Assembly (NCBI GenBank): GCA_964030785.1
Contig: OZ034968.1
Coordinates: forward strand, 37,320,186 to 37,384,185
Length of the DNA stretch: 64,000 bases
Direction of reading: 5' to 3'
Origin: Siderastrea siderea
Lineage: Eukaryota; Cnidaria; Anthozoa; Scleractinia; Rhizangiidae
The notes beneath the pieces are model-generated. The model was given only the letters and a program-made list of their open reading frames with translations, did not search any database and was not told the origin of the DNA. Below are positions 41,648 through 50,210 of this stretch, piece after piece. Position numbers and translations under genes: made by a program. The stretch's first letter is position 1, and the number at the start of each line of letters is the position of its first letter.

Positions 41648-42289
41648 ATGGAAATACCAAATTATGACAGTAACAATGATAAAACGAACAGTTACAAACA
41701 GTTGTATGAATATATGCCGAATGACACATTCCGAATGTTGATTTGTGGAGGTAGTGGTTCTGGGAAAACTAATCTGCTTTATCATATGTTGATGAAACCT
41801 CTGGTCTTTTATGACCAGATCCATCTTTATGCCAAAAACTTGGAACAGGATAAATACCAGGATATGATAAAGAAATTAAATGAAATCAGTCGATCGGTTG
41901 GATATGATGTTCTCGTATGCAGCTGTGATGAAATAGTGTCAGTTGAAGATATGGAAAATGATGCACAGAAGATAGTTATTTTTGATGATTTTGTATGTGA
42001 AAAGAATCAGAAACCTTTGATTGATTATTTCATAAGAGGTCGACATAAAAATTGTTCAGTCATTTATCTGAGTCAATCTTTCTATGGAACACCGAAGGAT
42101 ATAAGGTTGAACTGTTCTCATTTCTGTGTTTATGAATTCCCAAGTAGTAATGAACGTAGTCTGATATCAAGAGAACTTGGTGTTGACAAAGAACAATATA
42201 TCAAAGCAACCAAAAAACCGTATTCGTTCCTGTATGTAGACAAACCGAAGAAGTTGATAAAGAGAAACTTTTATGGAAAAATACAATAA
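41648..42289 (+). CDS. A32-like DNA-packaging ATPase
   Basis: 213 residues, FtsK-HerA superfamily as in poxvirus A32 and Polintons; pumps DNA into capsids. Walker A is ICGGSGSGKTNLL (about residues 33-45), Walker B is KIVIFDDF (about 108-115), and a following polar strand is SVIYLSQSFYGTP. The C-terminal YSFLYVDKPKK strand is typical of the Polinton subgroup. All key residues are intact. It is the first rightward gene. Confidence 0.93.
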   Translation: MEIPNYDSNNDKTNSYKQLYEYMPNDTFRMLICGGSGSGKTNLLYHMLMKPLVFYDQIHLYAKNLEQDKYQDMIKKLNEISRSVGYDVLVCSCDEIVSVEDMENDAQKIVIFDDFVCEKNQKPLIDYFIRGRHKNCSVIYLSQSFYGTPKDIRLNCSHFCVYEFPSSNERSLISRELGVDKEQYIKATKKPYSFLYVDKPKKLIKRNFYGKIQ

Positions 42290-42294
42290 CTTAT

Positions 42295-42341
42295 AATAAG
42301 TATATATGGAGATTTTTAATCTATCTAATCAATAAGTATAT
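42295..42341 (+). promoter_or_regulatory. Duplicated start region before fibre gene
   Basis: AATAAGTATATATGG occurs twice, at about 42295 and 42331. The first ATG (42306) opens a nine-codon frame ending TAA; the second (42342) opens the fibre frame. ATCTATCTAATC lies between them as the late-type motif for the second. Confidence 0.6.
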
Positions 42342-44161
42342 ATGGGAATTTTTAATGAACATAGTTCAACAACATCAGATACGACTTCATCAAGTGCTTC
42401 TGGTCCTCCGGGTCCTCCTGGTCCTGCTGGTCCTACTGGTCCGGCTGGTTCTCGGGTCCGGCTGGTTCTCGGGGTCCGGCTGGTCCTAAAGGTGATATTG
42501 GTCCTGCTGGTCCACGAGGTAATATTGGTCCTGCTGGTCCACGAGGTGATATTGGTCCTGCTGGTCCTAAAGGTGATATTGGTCCTGCTGGTCCTCCTGG
42601 ACCTCAGGGTAATGCAAGTATTTCTGGTGATATCGACATGCAAGGTAAATATAATATTTTAAGATTAAAAAGCAACCCTTATCCTATCCTTGGTGATCTG
42701 ACAAAGGTAATAAACTATCAGGACATGAGAAACATCTTTCTTTCGAAAAAGGAAGGTGGAAAGATGGAAGCAAGCATTGATATGAACAATAATACAATTT
42801 TCAATGTGAAAGACCCAACACAGGCAGATCAAGCCACAAACAAAAAGTATGTCGAAAATCAGCTTGAAAAAAAACTGGATAAAGGATCTGATATTGATAT
42901 GAAAAATAATTCAATTATCAATCTTGATCTTCCATCAAACCAAAGAGACGCCGCATGTGTCGAGTTTGTTAACAACAGAATTGATGACATGACACAAAAA
43001 AAGTTTCTCAAAGTTGATGGCACCAACAATATGACTGGAAACTTGAATTTAAATAACAATAAAATTATTAACTTACAAACCGATTACAGAAATTCAAAAT
43101 CCGCAGTTAATGTTGATTTTGTGCAAGAGGAAATAAAAGATTTGAGAAGTCTTGTCACTCAAAAAATTCGTGAATCTCAGATCAATAACTCAGGACAAAA
43201 ACGAGACGCCTTCAGATACTTGATGGAAGACACTGATGAATCTTCGAGTGAAAACAATATCGAGGTTTTGGGTATTGTCGATTTTCCCAATTCTCCACAT
43301 CAAATTAATAAAAAAGCTTACCAACTTAAACTCTTGTTTGAAAAAAGCTCACCCTTCCAGTACCGCTCACGTCTTGGTTTTAACTTATATAAACTTCCAG
43401 TCGGGTATTACACAATGGTCGTTGAATGGTTTCCGCCGCAAATGAATGAGATAAGTGTAACAGCTCAAGGAACAACGATTTCAATTTCTGATGAAACAAC
43501 CAAAACATTCGAGAAGTACACCAAAACAGTTATCCATTTTCACAGATGGGGTAGCTCACCCCCACAATTTATATATCTCGATCTGCACGGTACAGTCAGT
43601 AAGCAATGGTTTTTAACAATTGGGCATTTAATTGTCTATGGTGTTAAAGAAACAATTTCAAATGTTGACCCAAGTGTCTATGACACCGCTTTTGTTATTG
43701 AAAACGGAAAAATGGTTATGCAAACAGATTTGTCTTTAAACGGACACCAACTACGCTCTTCCATTCACCACATAAACGGTTTTTTAAATTCAACAAAAGG
43801 GGACAAAAATTTTGTTTTAAATGGTGCTGAAATAATTTCATTGCCTGGTGAAGCGATTTTGAAAAATATTGATATATATTGTACGCGTCCAATCACTTCT
43901 TCGGATTCTCATGTCACTGTACATAGACACAAAAAAATATCTTTGAAACTCAAAACATCTTTACGGAATTTTTTTACTGGAACTCTAAGCTCTTCAAGAA
44001 ATTTTACCTCAGAAAAAAGTGGGTGGTATCAAACGATAAACCCAAAATCTTTCCAAATGCCTTCGTCCGGGATTTTGGCTTTTGAACTAAATATGAATGA
44101 TGATATTTGGAAAAGTTACAACGCAATTATACTTCGTATCGAGTATCAAACAAGTGCGTGA
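42342..44161 (+). pseudogene. Collagen-like fibre protein, one frame break
   Basis: Frame 1 (42342 to about 42453) has a Ser/Thr-rich head and Gly-Pro-Pro repeats. The repeat ggttctcgggtccggctggt lacks one G relative to the next copy (ctcggggtcc), shifting frame. From about 42454 the Gly-x-y repeats continue in the frame of the long ORF (ATG at 42638, to 44161). After the collagen-like stalk come beta-helical fibre repeats ([30 protein letters not shown]). A large C-terminal all-beta part of some 280 residues is a candidate receptor-binding head. The lesion may be a sequencing slip, a recent mutation, or a frameshift site. It could be a virion spike. Confidence 0.75.
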
Positions 44162-44201
44162 TTACTTTCCACAAAAAAATTTACATTTATTATATAACAC
44201 A

Positions 44202-44777
44202 ATGCGAGACATTTTCGAATTCAACCATATCGACAAAACACTTTCTGAAGAGAAGGTTAAATTTCTGAAAGATTTATATACTCATTACCACAAGAAACAT
44301 TATTGTTATGAAAAGTTGCACCTCGGTTTTCGAAGAAAAAATTTTGTTTGTAATCTTTCAGCTGGCAAGTTAATTATTAGTGCCGCAGTTGCTGGAGGGA
44401 TAACACTGAACCCTGCTGTCATGGCAACTTTAACTGGTGTTGGTCTTATTTTGAAAGCAGTGGCAAGCCTTAAAAAATTCAATAAAAAAATGGAACGAGC
44501 AAATTCGTGGACGAATCGGTTGAAATTGTTTGACAATACCGACGTTGGCGATGGTGTTGTCGATTTAAAAAATGTGATTGTGCTTAATGTATGGATAAAG
44601 AGATGGGATCGATATTATCACTCTAAAAGTGCCCTATTGGAGAAGGATTTCAACAATAGCATCGAATTTTTTTACAACAGCGATATGACCGGTTATTACA
44701 CATATTTCAGCACAGTTCCAAGTGATTGGGATATGAGTTGCATCATTGAATGGTTACGTATCCCTCAACCAATCTAA
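44202..44777 (+). CDS. Hydrophobic-hairpin protein A, IF-x-NHI family
   Basis: 191 residues from the ATG at 44202; the frame is open further upstream, but this start matches the downstream paralogue (both begin with IF, then FNHI or WNHI). A charged N-terminal helix (TLSEEKVKFLKDLYTHYHKK) is followed by two hydrophobic segments (KLIISAAVAGGITLNPAVMA and LTGVGLILKAVASL). The C-terminal part has NNSIEFFYNSDMTGYYTYFS. It is unrecognised. The place after the fibre gene suggests an accessory or virion-membrane role, which is inference. Confidence 0.6.
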   Translation: MRDIFEFNHIDKTLSEEKVKFLKDLYTHYHKKHYCYEKLHLGFRRKNFVCNLSAGKLIISAAVAGGITLNPAVMATLTGVGLILKAVASLKKFNKKMERANSWTNRLKLFDNTDVGDGVVDLKNVIVLNVWIKRWDRYYHSKSALLEKDFNNSIEFFYNSDMTGYYTYFSTVPSDWDMSCIIEWLRIPQPI

Positions 44778-44817
44778 GTTGATAGTGAAAATATTCCATC
44801 GAAGCCTGAGAGTACTG

Positions 44818-44836
44818 AATAATCTAACATATATAT
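44818..44836 (+). promoter_or_regulatory. Late-type promoter motif (40-residue ORF)
   Basis: AATAATCTAACATATATAT runs into ATG; the same layout as before the capsid genes. Confidence 0.5.
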
Positions 44837-44959
44837 ATGAAAACAGCAACCTTAATCAACGAAATCATCGAAAGCATTGAGAAATTGGTCCATAATATCA
44901 CAAAATTATACTATAGTATTAAATTATCATTCAAGAAGAAAAAAAATGTAACCGTATAA
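44837..44959 (+). CDS. 40-residue basic-tailed peptide
   Basis: A small frame beginning MKTATLINEIIESIEKLVHN and ending in KKKKNVTV, with a promising amphipathic helix and Lys-rich tail. It is supported mainly by a perfect late-type promoter motif directly before the ATG and by its tight fit between two genes. Its tail overlaps the upstream sequence of the 44963 gene. No family is recognised. Confidence 0.5.
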   Translation: MKTATLINEIIESIEKLVHNITKLYYSIKLSFKKKKNVTV

Positions 44960-44962
44960 TAT

Positions 44963-45445
44963 ATGACAAAAAATATTTTCAATTGGAATCATATATCAAG
45001 TGATTTGACTGAAGATCAGATAGAAGAACTAAAATCGTATTACATAACATATCATCGGAAGTGTTGGGCTTATAAACAAGCTGCAAAACGTTTCAAAAAG
45101 TGGAAATTACTCGGCGATTCATTGTCAATCATTTTCGCAACGGGCGGAATTGCATCTGCAATAGCGACATCTGGCATATCTCTTGTTGCTATCTCAACAG
45201 CCTCAGTAATTATTCAGAGTTGGATGAAACACAAAGATCTCAACCTCAAAATACAAAATTGTATACACGCTTACCAAAGTTACCAGCATTTGTTAAACAT
45301 AATCAAAGATACCATGAGAGGTGGCGATTTTCAACCGCATTCTCTACACATAATAATGAACAACGTAGATAATTATGTTACATACAATAGTCCCATAGTT
45401 GACAAATTCCTAGAAAAATATGACAAATATTTCACTCATCAATGA
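44963..45445 (+). CDS. Hydrophobic-hairpin protein B, paralogue of A
   Basis: 160 residues. NIFNWNHISSDLTEDQIEEL parallels the start of protein A, followed by YYITYHRKCWAYKQAAKRFK and two hydrophobic segments (SLSIIFATGGIASAIATSGI, SLVAISTASVIIQSW). The C-terminal half is shorter than in A. The shared architecture indicates an old tandem duplication inside the Polinton. Its stop overlaps the end of the convergent VLTF3-like gene by 14 nt. Confidence 0.65.
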   Translation: MTKNIFNWNHISSDLTEDQIEELKSYYITYHRKCWAYKQAAKRFKKWKLLGDSLSIIFATGGIASAIATSGISLVAISTASVIIQSWMKHKDLNLKIQNCIHAYQSYQHLLNIIKDTMRGGDFQPHSLHIIMNNVDNYVTYNSPIVDKFLEKYDKYFTHQ

Positions 45446-46010
45446 TCTCTTTCATTCTATCACCAATAAGAGATATAATTAGATTCCAATATCTTTCATA
45501 TGAAACCAATGTTTTTTTCGATTTACTGATTGGAATATCAAATGGTAAATTCATCATACTTAACACTTTACGTATAATGAAATTGATGTTAATCATTCTT
45601 TTCCGGTTTCCATTCACTTGGGGAAGAATCTTACCTATTTCTACAAATACTCTATCGATCTTACATTTTTGATGGTGTGATATTTCTATATTATATTTTT
45701 GTTCAATATCTAGAATCGTATTATTTATATGATACTCACGATGGTAAATAGATTTCCTCTTCAGTTTATGTCTGTTCTCATAAAAATTAACATACTCTAC
45801 TGATGATTTATATCCTTGAACAATACCACAACTTAGACATGCTAACATCCCATCGTCGTTAATAATATACTGATTATCACAGCATAAATAATATTTTGCT
45901 AAACGATCTTGTGGTTTTTCATTAGAATCTTCCAATTTTTGGTCACAAAAAGGACAAACAATATCTCCTGATTCTTTCAGTTCATCATGTATATCTTCAT
46001 TACAATTCAT
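45432..46010 (-). CDS. VLTF3-like late transcription factor
   Basis: 192 residues. A two-part zinc ribbon (IVCPFCDQKL and MLACLSCGIVQGY) is followed by the helical VLTF3 core: YHREYHINNTILDIEQKYNI, then GKILPQVNGNRKRMININFI and SKKTLVSYERYWNLI. Homologues in poxviruses and other large DNA viruses drive late gene transcription, and Polintons often carry one. The gene fits with the shared ATCTAA motif upstream of capsid genes here. Its own start is preceded by the other, polymerase-type motif. Confidence 0.88.
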   Translation of the reverse strand: MNCNEDIHDELKESGDIVCPFCDQKLEDSNEKPQDRLAKYYLCCDNQYIINDDGMLACLSCGIVQGYKSSVEYVNFYENRHKLKRKSIYHREYHINNTILDIEQKYNIEISHHQKCKIDRVFVEIGKILPQVNGNRKRMININFIIRKVLSMMNLPFDIPISKSKKTLVSYERYWNLIISLIGDRMKEIIDE

Positions 46011-46035
46011 TCTATACTATTATATTAGATATTTT
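46011..46035 (-). promoter_or_regulatory. Early-type promoter motif of VLTF3-like gene
   Basis: Leftward reading is ATCTAATATAATAGTATAGA before ATG. It shares AGTATA(TA)GAATG with the polymerase gene and also includes an ATCTAAT. Confidence 0.5.
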
Positions 46036-46053
46036 TTCTTTTACATTATGTGC

Positions 46054-46187
46054 GTCACGACTTAAAATATCAACTTGGAAGTTATGAAATAAACAAAGTG
46101 TCACTCAGCTGTTTCGACGACAAACGATATATAACAAACAATGGAATCAAAAGTCACGCTTATGGACATTATGCAATACAAAAATGA
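46054..46187 (+). pseudogene. Second, inverted copy of polymerase C-terminus
   Basis: A rightward frame reads GSYEINKVSLSCFDDKRYIT and then SHAYGHYAIQ to a TGA at 46185-46187, closely matching the displaced polymerase tail at 30114-30250. Nothing else of the polymerase is present, so this is part of an extended inverted-repeat arm, not a gene. Confidence 0.75.
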
Positions 46188-46243
46188 AGTTCCACAATCA
46201 CAGTCTACTTTTCTGTTCACTACAGGTATCAGTCACAATCCTC

Positions 46244-46780
46244 TCAATCTTGATCGATTGCTTCTGGAGAATTAAGTGGTGTTGGAATCTCATATGGTAA
46301 TGCTCTCTTTTTGAATGAATTTTGCATAGTTAACCGTTTCACCGTCTCCTTCCTTTGACGTTCAGCGAACATGTTATGCAATTCACTTGCGTAATGACGC
46401 CTTTTCTTCTCGATCGTCACAATTTTCTCGCACTCCTTGAAAAGATCTTGAACCATTCTCATATGCTTCAATGAATCATCGAGGTTAAGTGTTGTGATGT
46501 CCTTAACAAAAGCACCGAGACTGAAAGAGAATGTGTAATTCCGATCTCCAACCAATTCAGCGCACTGACTCAAGGATTCTTTCACACTTCTTTCACATCC
46601 AGAAATCTGGTTCTGGATAGTCGACATAGACTTCGGCATGTTGAATGTTTTCACTGCAAACTTTCTGAGTAATGATTGTAAGTAAAATTTATAATAAAAT
46701 ATATTTCCACCTTTCTTCATTATGATTGGTTGATAGATATCGTATGACAATCTCATGACCTTGGAAAATAGATGAGTCAT
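46244..46780 (-). CDS. Unrecognised 178-residue helical protein
   Basis: An uninterrupted leftward frame. The N-terminus MTHLFSKVMRLSYDIYQPII is followed by KTFNMPKSMSTIQNQISGCE, then long charged helices (LFKECEKIVTIEKKRRHYAS, MFAERQRKETVKRL) and a Pro-rich end (YEIPTPLNSPEAIDQD). An internal Met at MPKSM could be the real start. No family is recognised. It sits inside the right terminal arm, between two blocks that are adjacent in the left arm, so it looks acquired by that arm after the arms were formed. Confidence 0.55.
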   Translation of the reverse strand: MTHLFSKVMRLSYDIYQPIIMKKGGNIFYYKFYLQSLLRKFAVKTFNMPKSMSTIQNQISGCERSVKESLSQCAELVGDRNYTFSFSLGAFVKDITTLNLDDSLKHMRMVQDLFKECEKIVTIEKKRRHYASELHNMFAERQRKETVKRLTMQNSFKKRALPYEIPTPLNSPEAIDQD

Positions 46781-46819
46781 TTCCTGTTTTCACCAGACAT
46801 GTCCAGACTTGTTTCTCGG

Positions 46820-47207
46820 TATGACTTCCTGTTTTCCGAGAATTTTAAGACTTCCTGTTGTATGAAGTCACGCAATGGAAAATGCGTTCGGTTTTGTATG
46901 AAATAAAAACATATAGATTCCATCAAATGACTACCATCAAATGGAAAGTAGTATGTAGTTGGAAGGTAACAGAGAATTTTGACAAAAATGCTCTGGTACC
47001 ATGTTGCCTACTGTGCCCTACGAGACTACGTCTCTACCCACAGTATGCTGCAAGGAGCCTCACTCGTCACTAAAGTGACGACTTCCCGAACCTGCTCGGC
47101 TCCTACCAACATGTGAAACTGCTTTTTATACCCCCAGAGGAAACCATAAAATGAAACCGTAAAATGAAAACATATAGATTTCCATAAAATAATACCATCA
47201 GATGGAA
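46820..47207. repeat. Right terminal inverted repeat arm
   Basis: Inverted counterpart of 29662-30060 (shared block acttcctgttttccgagaat near 46821 and acatatagatttccat near 47169). It has an extra internal stretch (about 46947-47140) that begins with a degenerate copy of the terminal hairpin (gtagttggaaggtaacagag, then aaaaatgctctggtacc). Confidence 0.8.
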
Positions 47208-47280
47208 AGTAGTTACATAGTTGGGTTTGGTAAGAGAGCAGTTTTAAAAATGCTCTCGTACCCCCAACTATATAACTACT
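47208..47280. repeat. Right terminal hairpin (73-bp palindrome)
   Basis: AGTAGTTACATAGTTGGG pairs with CCCAACTATATAACTACT; inside, ggtaagagagcagtttt pairs with aaaaatgctctcgtacc. It is the inverted counterpart of the left terminal hairpin. Confidence 0.85.
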
Positions 47281-47286
47281 TATGGG
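47281..47286. repeat. Polinton target site duplication, right
   Basis: TATGGG immediately after the terminal ACTACT, identical to 29584-29589. Confidence 0.95.
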
Positions 47287-48227
47287 GAGGCTCACCTGCA
47301 ACAACTTCACTCTCTTTTGGAATTGATGGCGATACCATTGGTGAAGGGACGGATACTGAGGATCGAAAGACTGAAGGTACATATGTATTACTGTTTTAAT
47401 AATTATCAGTATTTCAGTACAATATTATATATATCAGTGTGTATTTTAAGTAATAAATTTTGATTTCCTATTTGATTTATTTTTTGTGCTAACCTGAGAG
47501 AACAATCAATGAGAGGGGATAAATATTAAATACTGGCTACAGTGAAAGATTACTTTTCAGAGTTTTTATTATTTTAATTATTAAATACTTTTTTACCAGT
47601 TTTTAGTAGATGATGCTGTCTGTTTCATTCTCTTTTATAGATTTGCAAAAGACACTTTTAATTAATATTTATTATGTACTCTGTTTGATAGAACTTCTTG
47701 ACGAGTCTTCATCTCCCGAAAGTCGTTCTAAAGAAGGAGGGTCTTCATCTTCTAGCGAAAGTCGCCCTCCAACACCTTTATTTCAAAGGCAAGTACCCAA
47801 GTCAAGTCAAGTTATTTCCAAACTTGTTGATAACAAACGCAAGCATATGGAGAAAGGCCTCTCACAAGCGCAAAGAGACCAAGTTCTCATGAACACAGCA
47901 AAAGAAGAAGTGCTTATGAAAAGACAAATGCTACAGGCCTTTCAGAGATCATCTTCATCTTTAGATGAAAATTTGTCCAAAATGACAAATTGTCTTAATT
48001 CCCTTGGGGAGGGCATTTCATCTGGTATGCAGATGATAGCTATGGCCCTGGCTGGTACAGGCCCCCATCCTATTCAAACACATGCACAATACGTGAGTTC
48101 CCCAGCCTATTTGCCAAACTATAACTATTACCATCCTGCTTCTCAGAATACAACTTCATTTAATTATTTAGACAGAGAGGCTCACCAAAATATGTCTACT
48201 GGCACCAACTCAGATGACACTTTTTAA

Positions 48228-48994
48228 TTGTGATCATTGACGTGAAGTAATTTTATAAGCATTAGCCTGTTCTGTTGTAGTTGCAGTTAGTACACATCTG
48301 AGTCAAGATCTGTTGTTACAGTTAACCTTTATTACTTCATGAAATGGAACTTACATAGGCCAGCTTTTTAATTCATTAAAGTTATAACAGTTACTGATCT
48401 CAAGGGGAAGATAACAAAATACATGGCCTCCTTGTTTAGGGATGAATACATAATGAGAAATTATTGCCAGTAATGATTACATGAAATTTCAATATACAAC
48501 ATTAATAATTTCAAATGTTTTAAATATAATTACTGTTGATTTAATATAAATATAACAGAGATTTCCTTATTTTAGCATAAAAATGAAGGGACATGCACTG
48601 CTACTTTGATAAACATTAACATGTGTGATGTCTCTCTGTTAACCTGAGGCTTATTACCTATTCTGGAGGTGTGGGATAGGGAGTGAGTGGTGTTTCAGAA
48701 CCTTTGTATTTCCTTGTTTTCATGTAGAACTCCATCAAAGCCTTCATTAGAAAGTCAAATTTAGTTTTGTCTATATGGTCATAAAGTGTCGCTGAGGTGA
48801 TGTTTTTTTTGTGGTATATTGCAGGAATGAATTTAAACAGTGAGGCTGATGATGCATTTTCTTCGATAAAAATGCAACAGCCCCCCCCCCCCTCCCCCCA
48901 ATAACCTTGCACCTCACCCCATACTTCCAGAATAGACTAGCTACAAAAGTTGAGTTGAAAATAAATTATGGTAATGAATAAAGTGTTCATATTG
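48228..48994. other. Spacer between convergent Harbinger genes
   Basis: A+T-rich, non-coding. It contains a poly-C-rich tract at 48880-48898. It separates the 3' end of the MYB-like gene from the 3' end of the transposase gene. Confidence 0.6.
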
Positions 48995-50210
48995 TCACTG
49001 TGGAAGGTGTTCTTTATACATGGCAGTAATCACATTCCTGACATAAGTTCCCTCAGCACTATTGAAGGAATAGCGATGGTCTGCACATGTGTTGGGCTGG
49101 GTGAGTTTGTCTTGTGCAATCTGCTGAGCCACAATGTCGTCATCAATAGTCACACCCAGTTCATTTCACAGATGTTGTGGAGTACGAAGCAGGCATGAAC
49201 AATGTTTGGAACAAACTTTAGTCCCATATCAATGCGCTTGTTTAGAATTTGCCACCTGGCCTTCAATCTGCCAAAAGCACATTCTATGGGGTTCCTTGCA
49301 CTTCTCAACATATTGTTGAAAATAACCTATTCATTGTTGAGTGCACTGGGAAACTCCTTCATGCAATAAGGGAGCAAGGGATAGGCAGGGTCACCTAGTA
49401 ATGTTACAGGCACTTTGTCATGGCCTGGTAATAATTTTTTGTACATCATAGGGAGTTTTTCCTCTTTCAGTAATTTGTTTATTCTAGAATTTGCAAAGAC
49501 TCTGCCATCATGGACACTACCTGGCCAGCGGACATCAACATCCATAAACAGCCCTCTCCAATTGCATGTACCCTGCACATTCAAAGTGTATTTCATTTTG
49601 TAACTAAAATAATCGTGAGGGTTTTCAAGAGGCTGCATAATTGGGATATGCGTTCCGTCAACGCAACCAAAAGCCTGTGGAAAGCCGTATTTGTTTTCCA
49701 TGTGCTTGACCTGCTCTCTCATTTCATCCTCTGTGGCAGGTAACTTTATGTAGGTTGGCCCCAGTATGTTAACTAACACATCACAAACTTTACGGACAAT
49801 CACTGAGGCTGTACATAGTGCCACTCCAAATGCATTAGCTGTCATCATGAGTGAACCCTGGTCCTTTAAATAGTACAAAGTTATTCCAAGCTGTTTCTCT
49901 AAAGATTGTTTTTATTATTGTTTCGTTAAAGATTGTTTTTATTATTATTATTATTATCTACTGATAACACATCCAGACCCCATGGACTTCTGCTGGGTTG
50001 AAGGTATGGTCGCAGTTCATCGGCAAGATCCATGAAGGATTGCCGGTCCATTCGAAAGTTCTTCTTCCATTCTGCTTCAGGTAAAACACCGTTGAACAGG
50101 TTTTGCCACCACTGATCTGTTCGGCCTGGAAACCGCCACGGTCTTCCACGGCGACATACAACCCTCCTTCGAACGTGGCGCAGCTTAGCTAAAGCAGCGT
50201 TATATTCCAA
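48995..50210 (-). pseudogene. Harbinger DDE transposase, inactivated
   Basis: Leftward exon 50210 to about 49970 gives the N-terminal HTH region (WWQNLFNGVLPEAEWKKNF, MDRQSFMDLADELRPYL). An (AAT)n-rich junction with stops (49915-49970) precedes the main frame 49878-49327: YLKDQGSLMMTANAFGVALC, the first Asp in FGCVDGTHIPI, HDGRVFANS, and the second Asp in LLGDPAYPLLPY. A stop at 49327 separates the Glu motif (ARNPIECAFGRLKARWQIL), which continues in the same frame. Near 49165 (after LHNICE) the frame shifts again and ends at a TGA (48995-48997). Two lesions, so no active enzyme. The gene runs opposite to the MYB-like gene, the standard arrangement. Confidence 0.88.

Larger units (their letters stand above)
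29590..47280. mobile_element. Polinton/Maverick element, near complete (17,691 bp)
   Basis: Both ends begin AGTAGTTATA with AG..CT polarity and are inverted copies, flanked by the 6-bp duplication TATGGG. The cargo contains the full Polinton signature: protein-primed DNA polymerase B, retroviral-type integrase, adenovirus-type protease, A32-like ATPase, and major and minor capsid candidates. It also carries a VLTF3-like factor and a fibre-like gene. Leftward transcription covers 30.2-41.5 kb and rightward 41.6-45.4 kb, meeting at a divergent promoter. Such elements are thought to alternate between transposon and virus-like lifestyles. This copy has frame breaks in the polymerase tail and the fibre gene. 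Confidence 0.97.
28962..48227 (+). pseudogene. Harbinger MYB/SANT-like gene split by Polinton
   Basis: Exon 1 runs from the ATG at 28962 to 29589, where the Polinton begins. Its continuation is 47287-47376, ending at a gaag/gtacat donor. Exon 2 is 47692-48227 after a gatag acceptor, and phase is preserved across both joins. The N-terminal part has a Ser-rich leader, then a trihelix/MADF-like domain (RKFSWPPETIEALLKYTKEY, then a C-terminal helix with LKTLRQDYRNAVNRG). The exon 2 product is Ser-rich with a helical tail (RDQVLMNTAKEEVLMKRQML). In Harbingers this DNA-binding protein assists transposase import and end binding. The 17.7-kb insertion makes a normal product very unlikely. Confidence 0.85.

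Noticed and set aside
42329..42643. Leftward Arg/Thr-rich repeat protein ([16 protein letters not shown])
   Set aside because: Exact antisense shadow of the collagen-like Gly-x-y repeats; no start context or family.
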